From JAIBBG01 sp043748015 (GTDB lineage: Bacteria > Bacteroidota > Bacteroidia > Flavobacteriales_D > Sanyastnellaceae), in assembly GCA_043748015.1 (NCBI GenBank), contig JAYTOA010000044.1:1-44468 (forward strand): a stretch of 44,468 nt of DNA, read 5' to 3'. A program made the translations under genes and the position numbers. The stretch's first letter is position 1. Each line of letters begins with the position of its first letter. Under the pieces are notes generated by a model. That model was not told the DNA's origin, made no database searches, and saw only the letters and a list, made by a program, of their open reading frames with translations. Below, piece by piece: positions 38,701 to 44,468 of the stretch.

Positions 38701-39603
38701 ATTGCTGCTTCTGCTGGTGGATTGATTCAACCCTTGAGCCGACATACTCTTTCCAATACCAAAAACATCAGAAGCATAGGATGGTTCGTTGTAATATAAA
38801 TGCTCACTCAGCGTGATGCTCAAACCATACTTCACAGCCAGATACGTGTGTACCTGCTTCTTCTCGGCATTTGAAAGCGTTCTGTTGTAGACGATCACTT
38901 CGGCAATCTGACCTATGAAACCATAGTTGTCATTTCCACGACCAATGCGACCTTGGCCAGTCATTGGATAATGTGTCTTTGTGTTACCGGTACGATTCAG
39001 TTCTACACCGTCACGAATTTGCCACACCTTTTTACCTGCGTTGATGTCAAACTGCGCAGCAAGTATTGCAGGCATTTCATTGGCGCCTGCGTATGGCAAA
39101 CAATTGATGTTGGCACTATTTCCATATTGGAAAAATCGGATGAGTGTATTACCGGAATATCCAAGTCCAAGACCCACATAAGCTCCGGCTTGCTGCACAC
39201 CAATGATGTGCTGGAAATTGTTACCGGTAGATCTTTTCGTCACTGTAAAAATGGTGTAATTCTGATCGTCTATTCCGCTCAGGTTGATGTTGAAGAAACG
39301 TGCAGCCGTGGTTAGTACCACAGGATTGCCATTCATCCTATCAATAGAATAGGTAGGCCTTGCGGTCGCCAAAACTTGCGTTGCATGGTTGCCATTACCA
39401 CTCTGGTCATTCCAGGATGTGAGAGCAGCACCTTCTGTGGTGCTTGAAACACCGGCGTCGGCTTTTAGCCAGACATTAAGTCCGCTGCTGACACCACCGG
39501 GTGCTTGTGAGTACGATACTGCCGAAGCAGAATAGAAGAGTGTCAGTATTGCAATACATTTTAATTGAATACTGAGTTTCAAGATAGGTAGAGGTAAACT
39601 CAT
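35785..39603 (-). CDS. Giant secreted LamG-like / SprB-like / PKD surface protein
   Basis: This 1272-residue protein starts with a signal peptide (about 1-33, ending SYSQ). Residues about 38-260 form a LamG/concanavalin-like domain (LNVWLKADAGV, WNDQSGNGNHATQ, GQIAEVIVYNRTLSNAEKKQVHTYLAVKYGLS). A linked domain with DDLLIIRNP and DYMIVGNNNG follows to about 425. The middle is beta-rich with GWNLLGNPYP near 700. Near the end come an SprB-like repeat (TPASCREEEDGG.. TSPYDITWSNG), a PKD domain (YSWAFGDAT, NPTHLFNKKGVYQVTL) and a C-terminal domain of about 75 residues resembling a T9SS sorting domain (INAYNVLGQQLIE). It is probably T9SS cargo displayed on the surface or released; substrate or ligand is unknown. 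It shares no repeats with the HYR-like giants. Confidence 0.9.
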   Translation of the reverse strand: MSLPLPILKLSIQLKCIAILTLFYSASAVSYSQAPGGVSSGLNVWLKADAGVSSTTEGAALTSWNDQSGNGNHATQVLATARPTYSIDRMNGNPVVLTTAARFFNINLSGIDDQNYTIFTVTKRSTGNNFQHIIGVQQAGAYVGLGLGYSGNTLIRFFQYGNSANINCLPYAGANEMPAILAAQFDINAGKKVWQIRDGVELNRTGNTKTHYPMTGQGRIGRGNDNYGFIGQIAEVIVYNRTLSNAEKKQVHTYLAVKYGLSITLSEHLYYNEPSYASDVFGIGKSMSAQGLNQSTSRSSNPDDLLIIRNPSSLDDGDYMIVGNNNGARTFDAYSGSNCAVSELMTRKWKVKLTNNPGTVTVKFDMTGITGFSGDKLLLVVDANGNGIDDDTPLYGTYTAPYFTVDNVTIPNNALLALAHGQNTWYAVASGTTSGAIWSSSPTGLPQVLSSFCPNTSLVVKTGIVITNDWSSFTCNDFTVSLGAIWNASSGTINIQGVMTVDGTFNAQTSTVLMDGLNAQSIRGIGISNIYNLTVNNAAGVSIISGSGGVRARNMINVISGTLNTNGALMLISDIASTGMITSLATGNVSGDVTIERFHNALAGGWVNLACPAQNQTIQDWNDNLITTGFAGSDFPPPYSFNNVHYYNEAAAGPVNTGYVGATNITNPLIPGRGYMVYMNAGMMNLDVKGPIYSGDQSIPVSYTSTGSPAADGWNLLGNPYPCTIDWNSTSWTKTNVSNAVYVWNAKLGQYASYVGGVGTNGGSRYIPSSQSFFVTANGANPSLIVRENCKATAQGTFRSMEESNAVLTLHIENELYSDETSFARNADGTLNFESAFDAYKLRSPMTEVPYMASISQEGEDLSVNAFANINDELTIPLRIEVGITGNYTISHSGLTAFANGACIVLEDLLMGVVYPLNAYEAIDLNLQAGSNNLRFQLRVGGTSLSNITSAGCPGMENGSANVQINNAVPVNVTWMNDQGDMILQTIGATVSAGITSLAPGSYYAIIENNGSCGTTQTDFVILEDAPLFSNSIVTPASCREEEDGGVALNVMGGTSPYDITWSNGLKAAVLDNVEGGVYTAFVMDAKGCTTSFEFRIPVNSSMTSNFETTTDTYELKNGSVSVDFYNTSENAVDYSWAFGDATLMTSESNPTHLFNKKGVYQVTLMATDDDCVAYSTKSIKIGGPSANSTGLASELIGTLTDNGVQIMFFFDEPRMLQINAYNVLGQQLIETMKGVYERQTITFSDRRYAANALIEVVDLKTGERALLRMGI

Positions 39604-40006
39604 TTGTTTAGTTGATTTCGCATTGATGTGACGAAATCACCTATTCCTACGTGAACAGTTCTAAACAGTTTCAAATAGGCAGAAACAATATTTGACATTC
39701 TCAAGAATCATGGTAAAAAGCAACAGGGCAACCGCTTGGATTGCCCTGCCTAACCTAACTTTAAACAAACATCACCAGCACGGGTGATGCTTCATCTTCA
39801 ATTTTTTGTCCTCTTCGATAATCGTTGCTAAAAGTTATCGTGAAGGTGAATGGGTGGATATAACTTTACTGACTAATTGTTTCAATTTCGATTCGGCACA
39901 AATGTGAAACACTTTGATTGTTCGTTTTACCTGACTGAAAATGAGATTTGAACCACCGTTTGTGAATTTCGATTTTTGTAGACGGATAACATGAAACAGC
40001 GCCTAA
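39604..40006. other. Divergent intergenic region with a hairpin
   Basis: The 403 bases hold the promoters for the minus-strand giant gene and for recO. A hairpin AGGGCAA (39725-39731) / TTGCCCT (39741-39747) with a 9-base loop stands alone; on the minus strand it is followed by TGTTGCTTTTT, so it could be a weak terminator or leader hairpin of the giant gene. No gene was recognised; the open frame at 39866-40120 on the minus strand overlaps recO in antisense and looks like a shadow. Confidence 0.5.
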
Positions 40007-40726
40007 ATGCATCAAATTATCAAAGGATTGATCATCCATCACATTCGATACTCTGACAGTAAATTCATTGTCAGAATATTTTGCGAGCACCACGGCTTGA
40101 AATCTTTTATCGTGCAACACAGTAAATCAGCTAAATCATCCGGCATCAATTTATTGCAGCCACTAAATATTGTGGAGTTCGAATCTGCACCAAAAGAAAA
40201 TGCCCAGATTCACACATTGAAAAACCTTCGCATTGCATATCCACTCCATCACATTCACTTCGATCCCGTGAAAAGTGCAATGGTGATGTTTCTAGATGAA
40301 ATATTGTATAAAACAATTCCCGATGATTACGTCAATGACAAGCTATATCGATTCCTGGTGAATGCCGTCATTCTATTGGATGACGCTGTGGACGCAAGAA
40401 ATTTTCATCTCTGGTGTCTTATGGAAATCAGCAGGATGTATGGTTTCTACCCGCAAGATGAAAATGACACCTTGCAATTTTTCGATTTAAGCACGAGCTC
40501 ATTTGAAAAAAATATACCTATACATCCTCACTTCATTGAAGGAGACGTAGCGCATCTTCTGGCCAATTTCATCAATAAAGAATGGCCGGAGGTTCAATCC
40601 ATGAGCATTCCGAATGAATTGCGCAAAAAACTTCTTGATGCTTTGGTTCTTTATATACGACTACACCTGGATAACCACAGGGAAATTGAATCACTGGCAA
40701 TTCTGCACGAGGTTTTTCACTCCTGA
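40007..40726 (+). CDS. recO: DNA repair protein RecO
   Basis: RecO helps RecR load RecA onto SSB-coated single-stranded DNA in gap repair. The 239-residue protein starts with the N-terminal OB-fold pattern (KGLIIHHIRYSDSKFIVRIFCEHHGLKSF), continues with LLQPLNIVEFE, and has a helical C-terminal part of usual length. The four-cysteine zinc motif seen in some RecO proteins is absent. It lies 76 bases upstream of the delta' subunit gene on the same strand, so the two may be co-transcribed. Confidence 0.9.
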   Translation: MHQIIKGLIIHHIRYSDSKFIVRIFCEHHGLKSFIVQHSKSAKSSGINLLQPLNIVEFESAPKENAQIHTLKNLRIAYPLHHIHFDPVKSAMVMFLDEILYKTIPDDYVNDKLYRFLVNAVILLDDAVDARNFHLWCLMEISRMYGFYPQDENDTLQFFDLSTSSFEKNIPIHPHFIEGDVAHLLANFINKEWPEVQSMSIPNELRKKLLDALVLYIRLHLDNHREIESLAILHEVFHS

Positions 40727-40802
40727 AAAGAAGGTCTTTCGAACATTGAATCTTGATCGCTTACCTCAGGTATTATTTTCGCCGTAGTTAATATCTCCTT
40801 CC

Positions 40803-41927
40803 TTGCAATTTGCTGACGTCATAGGACAAGAATCTGTAAAGGTTCGTTTGAGAAATACCTTTCATGAGGGACGCATTGCCCATGCACTCATGTTTCTTGG
40901 ACCTGAAGGCAGCGGAAATCTCGCCATGGCTCTTGCTTTTGCTCAATACATCGCTTGTAGGGATCGCACTGCAGAGGACTCGTGCGGTATTTGTGGGAAT
41001 TGCCGAAAGATCACTGCCGCCGGACATCCCGATGTGCATTACACCTTTCCATTTTTCAATATAGACGGCGAACTTAAAACTACATGCAATCATTGGATGA
41101 ATGAATGGCGTCCATTTCTTGTGAAGCATCCATACGCGAACATTGATCAATGGAGAGAAGAAATCACAAAGGATAACAAGCAATTGCATGTTTCCGTTTA
41201 TGAAGCGTTGAATATTATTCAAGGGCTTTCATTAAAAAGCTTTGACGGCGGCTATAAATTTCAGATTATCTGGATGGCTGAATATCTCAAGGAATTAACA
41301 GCCAACAAACTGCTGAAAGTTATTGAAGAACCACCTGAAAACACTCTCTTCTTTCTTGTGGCTTCGAGCCTTGAAAACATGCTGCCAACCATCCTTTCAC
41401 GCGTGCAAGTGATTCACGTTCCAAGAATAGAGGATGCAGATATCATGAAAGTTCTCAGCAACAAAGGAGTGGCAGAGAACAAGGCAAGTGAGATTTCACA
41501 CTTCGCCCATGGCAACTGGAACAGAGTGCTACAGTTGATGAATTCCTCCAATCCCGACGATAACTATGCTCAGAAATTTCAGGTATGGATGCGCGCATGC
41601 TATAAGAAGGATGTCATTTATCTTATCCGATGGGCCGACGAAATGCATGGTCAACCGCGTGATGAACAAAAGCACTTCTTGCAGTATGCGCTCGATCAGA
41701 TTCGGCAGAATCTCATGCTTAACTATGTGGGTGAAGATTTCGTTCGCTTGAATATGATGGAAAAGACTTTTTCCGACAAATTCGCTCCTTTCATCAATGA
41801 CCTCAACGCCGAAGATCTCATGGAAGAAATTTCTGAAGCCCATCACGACATTTCCCGAAATGTTTACTCCAAACTGGTGCTTACCGACCTCTCCATGAAG
41901 GTACACTACCTGCTTGCACGGAAATGA
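40803..41927 (+). CDS. holB: DNA polymerase III subunit delta' (HolB)
   Basis: Delta' is the stator of the clamp loader that opens the sliding clamp on primed DNA. The 374-residue protein begins FADVIGQESVK and HALMFLGPEGSGN, carries a zinc module with cysteines at 52, 61, 64 and 67 (CGICGNC), and has the sensor-1 region LLKVIEEPPENTLFFLVAS followed by TILSRVQ. The P-loop at 33-39 has asparagine where the ATP-binding lysine would be, as expected for a delta' subunit that does not bind ATP. The start is a TTG at 40803; its first residues match the family. A small hairpin follows the stop codon, after which the sequence character changes. Confidence 0.93.
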   Translation: MQFADVIGQESVKVRLRNTFHEGRIAHALMFLGPEGSGNLAMALAFAQYIACRDRTAEDSCGICGNCRKITAAGHPDVHYTFPFFNIDGELKTTCNHWMNEWRPFLVKHPYANIDQWREEITKDNKQLHVSVYEALNIIQGLSLKSFDGGYKFQIIWMAEYLKELTANKLLKVIEEPPENTLFFLVASSLENMLPTILSRVQVIHVPRIEDADIMKVLSNKGVAENKASEISHFAHGNWNRVLQLMNSSNPDDNYAQKFQVWMRACYKKDVIYLIRWADEMHGQPRDEQKHFLQYALDQIRQNLMLNYVGEDFVRLNMMEKTFSDKFAPFINDLNAEDLMEEISEAHHDISRNVYSKLVLTDLSMKVHYLLARK

Positions 41928-41942
41928 GATTGGTTTCAATTC

Positions 41943-42067
41943 AGCACTCACAGTGCTATAGTTAGGGCACATGCTAAAAACCCACCGCACAAATGGCACA
42001 TTTGGTTTTTGCCGAAACACAGCCCAACGCTGAAAAACCAAAAGAGCCATTTTTTTGCCAACGCACG
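41943..42067. other. Structured non-coding junction before the accessory genes
   Basis: This stretch lies between holB and the XRE gene. It holds a perfect hairpin AGCACT-CAC-AGTGCT (41943-41957), then a 10-bp perfect inverted repeat TTTGGTTTTT (42001-42010) / AAAAACCAAA (42033-42042). The 22-base spacer can itself fold (CAGC/GCTG) and contains GCCCAAC, which fits the RYYYAAC core of integron attC sites, but no matching GTTRRRY partner was found at a sensible place. The words TTTTTGCC and CAACGC each recur nearby. No gene is visible. It may be a recombination junction. Confidence 0.55.
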
Positions 42068-42162
42068 GACGAACAAAGCGACAATAATCCAAACACTTTA
42101 TATCTTGAAAAACGATACATTCAAAATATAAAACCTATTTTAACAGCCTGACTTTTGTCGAC

Positions 42163-42360
42163 ATGAACAGAATAAAAGAAGTATTGGAAGAAAAGGGAAT
42201 CAAGCAGACTTGGCTGGCTGAAAGACTTGGTAAGAGTTACAATATGGTCAATGGTTATGTGCAAAACCGACAACAACCAAGACTTGAAGTTCTTTTTGAA
42301 ATTGCCAAGATTTTGGAAGTCGACCCAAAGGAATTAATAAAAACTGATAAGCCTGCATAA
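42163..42360 (+). CDS. XRE-family helix-turn-helix regulator
   Basis: The 65-residue protein is a single Cro/C1-type HTH domain: KQTWLAERLGKSYNMVNGYVQNRQQPRLEVLFEIAKILEVDPKEL, with the recognition helix near residues 26-36. Small regulators of this kind are often linked to restriction-modification and other defence genes. Its stop codon overlaps the ATG of the next gene (TAATG), so the two are translationally coupled. It probably represses its own operon, by analogy with control proteins; no operator was identified. Confidence 0.92.
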   Translation: MNRIKEVLEEKGIKQTWLAERLGKSYNMVNGYVQNRQQPRLEVLFEIAKILEVDPKELIKTDKPA

Positions 42361-44468
42361 TGATATTAGATAACGAAAACGAAAATTTAAATGTCCACGA
42401 ATGGATTTCATCCTATACTGAACAAGGAAAACTAGATATTGTAACTGGTTACTTTACCATTGGTGCACTTGCTTGGCTTTCAAAAAATGTAAATGATAAA
42501 ATTTCAGATTTTAGACTTGTTCTGGGTGACATTGTAAATGTTGACTCTATCGACAACCGACCGCTTGACCTTTTAAATGAAAACATTAGCATTGAAGCAT
42601 CTCTGAAATTAAGCAGCCTATCGAAGGAAGCAGTTAATTTTCTAAAACAAGACAAAGTCATAGCAAAAACTTTAGAGCCGAATTTTTGCCATGCTAAGAG
42701 CTACTTATTCAATCCTGACAAAAAAGACGATAGAAATAAATATTTCATTTCCGGAAGCTCAAACCTCACAGAAGCAGGAATTGGTTTAAAGCAAACCAAC
42801 AACATAGAATTAAACATTGCTGAAACAGGCAACAATAACCAATACAAGGAACTGGTAGTTTGGTTTGATGCTTTGTGGGTAAGACCACAAGCACATAAAG
42901 AAAAAACCTTGGTTGCTCCTGATGGTACCAAATCCAAAATCGACTTCAAGCAATATTTGATTAATGAAATTGAGCGGATTTTTATTAAGTACACACCGAG
43001 AGAACTCTACTATAAAGTATTAATTGAATTCTTCGGAAATCAATTATTGGAGACTGAAAATGATCCAGATTTTAATCGTCAAATCGGGCGGTTAGAAAAT
43101 TCCGTTGTTTACAACACGCTTTATGATTTCCAGAAAAAAGGCGTATTGAGTTTAATTAGAATGCTTCAAAAATATAACGGAGCAATTCTGGCTGATGCCG
43201 TTGGTTTGGGTAAAACATGGAGTGCCTTAACCATAATGAAATTTTTTCAACTCCAAGGACGTGAAGTTTTATTGCTTTGCCCAAAGAAGCTTGAACATAA
43301 CTGGAGAAGATATTTAAAGCATCAAGATTCTCGCTTCGAAAAGGATCAATTTGATTTTTTCTTACGATTCCACACCGACATGCACGAAGACAGGGTTGAG
43401 AAATACGTTGACCGTGCTGACAAATACTTTACCAACGACAAACCAAAATTGATTGTCATTGACGAAAGCCACAACCTCAGAAATGACAAATCAAACCGTT
43501 ATAAATTTTTGCTTGAGCAGATTCTCAAAGAAAATGAAGATGTAAAAGTTCTACTTCTTTCCGCTACGCCAATAAACAATTCACTAAACGACATTCGAAA
43601 TCAATTCAAATTAATGGTGCAGGGTGATGTTGGTGGTTATGAAGAAACTTTGGGTATAAGAAATTTAGACTACACATTTCGTACAGCACAAAAAGTGTTC
43701 AACGAATGGCGAGAAGAACCAAGCCCTAGAATCAGCGATTTTATTAAAAAGCTACCAGGCAACTTTTTTACACTTACCGATTCATTAATCGTTGCCCGTA
43801 CACGGAAAATGATTGAAGGGCAACAAACAGGGTTGACTTTTCCAGTCAAAACAAAACCCGTCAACCTTTTCGTAACGCCTAGTCAATTAGGAAATTTCGA
43901 ATCTTTCGAAGAATTGTTCGACCATTTTCCACCAATGCTATCGGGTTACCAACCCTCATTTTATCTGGAAGAAGAAGCCGAAGAAGAAAAGGACGTACTA
44001 CATGACGAAAGGCAAAGAGACCGCTTTTTGGTTAAAATGATGTACATCTTGATGGTTAAGCGTTTAGAATCTTCATGGTATTCCTTCTACTCCACCGTTG
44101 AAAAAATAAAAGACCATCACCAAAATGCTTTAGACAAAATAAAAGCCTATCAGGAAGGTAAAGCCAATAGCAAACTAAATGAAAAGGATGAAAACCTTTT
44201 TGATGATGATGATTTGCAGGACGATTACGAAGAACTCACTTTAGGAAAAAAACGGAAGATTAAACTTTCTGATATTGACGCCTCAGGTAACTTGGAGTAC
44301 TTCAAAAGAGATTTAAAGAAAGATTTGGATGCTCTCGACAATCTTTTCATCAACCTCCAAAAGTTTGAAAACAAAATCGACAAGGAAACTGTACGACCCG
44401 GAAACCTTGTTTCAGTAGACGATAAACTGCAAACGCTGATAGCTGAAATCAACAAGAAGAGAGCTTCG
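42360..44468 (+). CDS. PLD-like nuclease / SNF2-type helicase fusion (3' end outside window)
   Basis: The reading frame is open for 703 codons to the window edge. The N-terminal 160 residues form a PLD-like domain: H111 and K113 in CHAKSYLF and GSSNLT at 132-137; the Asp of the full HKD motif is replaced by Asn (N118), as in some PLD-like domains. A superfamily 2 helicase follows, with Walker A GLGKT at 282-286, DESH at 368-371 in place of DEAH, and SATP at 401-404. The second RecA-like domain, with motifs V and VI, must lie beyond the window. A D/E-rich stretch (FDDDDLQDDYEE) sits in the insert region. Such PLD-helicase proteins are found in restriction-like defence loci. The start ATG overlaps the XRE stop codon. 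Function (DNA translocation with cleavage) is inferred. Confidence 0.88.
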   Translation, partial: MILDNENENLNVHEWISSYTEQGKLDIVTGYFTIGALAWLSKNVNDKISDFRLVLGDIVNVDSIDNRPLDLLNENISIEASLKLSSLSKEAVNFLKQDKVIAKTLEPNFCHAKSYLFNPDKKDDRNKYFISGSSNLTEAGIGLKQTNNIELNIAETGNNNQYKELVVWFDALWVRPQAHKEKTLVAPDGTKSKIDFKQYLINEIERIFIKYTPRELYYKVLIEFFGNQLLETENDPDFNRQIGRLENSVVYNTLYDFQKKGVLSLIRMLQKYNGAILADAVGLGKTWSALTIMKFFQLQGREVLLLCPKKLEHNWRRYLKHQDSRFEKDQFDFFLRFHTDMHEDRVEKYVDRADKYFTNDKPKLIVIDESHNLRNDKSNRYKFLLEQILKENEDVKVLLLSATPINNSLNDIRNQFKLMVQGDVGGYEETLGIRNLDYTFRTAQKVFNEWREEPSPRISDFIKKLPGNFFTLTDSLIVARTRKMIEGQQTGLTFPVKTKPVNLFVTPSQLGNFESFEELFDHFPPMLSGYQPSFYLEEEAEEEKDVLHDERQRDRFLVKMMYILMVKRLESSWYSFYSTVEKIKDHHQNALDKIKAYQEGKANSKLNEKDENLFDDDDLQDDYEELTLGKKRKIKLSDIDASGNLEYFKRDLKKDLDALDNLFINLQKFENKIDKETVRPGNLVSVDDKLQTLIAEINKKRAS

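Noticed and set aside
40174..40186. GTTCGAATC word resembling a tRNA T-loop
   Set aside because: It lies inside recO in frame (VEFESAP) and no acceptor or anticodon stem can be built around it.

Overview
This window comes from a member of the Bacteroidota. It carries sprA, the giant outer-membrane translocon gene of the type IX secretion system (T9SS), directly behind ruvA. Three very large secreted proteins have N-terminal signal peptides, and at least two end in T9SS type A C-terminal sorting domains. Several genes start with TTG or GTG. Genus-level placement is not possible from the sequence alone. No tRNA, rRNA, CRISPR array or insertion sequence was recognised.

Layout. (1) 1-17128: two giant cysteine-rich surface proteins (2801 and 2435 aa), each built from about 25 HYR-like/Ig-like modules of 75-81 residues, flank a gene for a small secreted protein of unknown function. 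The two giants have different N-terminal heads and each ends in a T9SS sorting domain. The second contains an exact six-fold 705-bp super-repeat. (2) 17129-18259: terminator, a 36-bp inverted repeat, a small membrane-protein gene on the minus strand, and a long imperfect palindrome. (3) 18260-30443: a co-directional run ruvA, sprA, then wzx-like flippase, Wzz-like chain-length protein and Wzy/O-antigen-ligase-like polymerase. (4) 30444-31643 (minus): aminodeoxychorismate synthase component I (pabB-like). (5) 31910-35323: mfd, preceded by a second copy of the palindrome found before ruvA. (6) 35328-39603 (minus): a DUF3592-like membrane protein and a third giant secreted protein (LamG-like, SprB-like repeat, PKD, C-terminal sorting-like domain). 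(7) 40007-41927: recO and the DNA polymerase III delta' subunit gene. (8) 41928-44468: a drop in G+C, a structured non-coding junction, a small XRE regulator, and the first 703 codons of a PLD-like nuclease/SNF2-type helicase fusion that runs off the right edge. This last part looks like the start of an accessory, possibly anti-phage, island.

How the parts may work together. SprA is the channel through which T9SS cargo such as the giant proteins would reach the surface. In characterised species, type A sorting domains are removed and the cargo is joined to a special lipopolysaccharide (A-LPS), so the flippase/Wzz/Wzy trio beside sprA is a plausible, untested contributor to the anchoring glycan. 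ruvA, mfd, recO and holB are ordinary DNA-maintenance genes. The most unusual structures are the phased 705-bp super-repeat, the two domain insertions into the same loop of the HYR-like module in the first giant, and the duplicated palindrome upstream of two DNA-repair genes.
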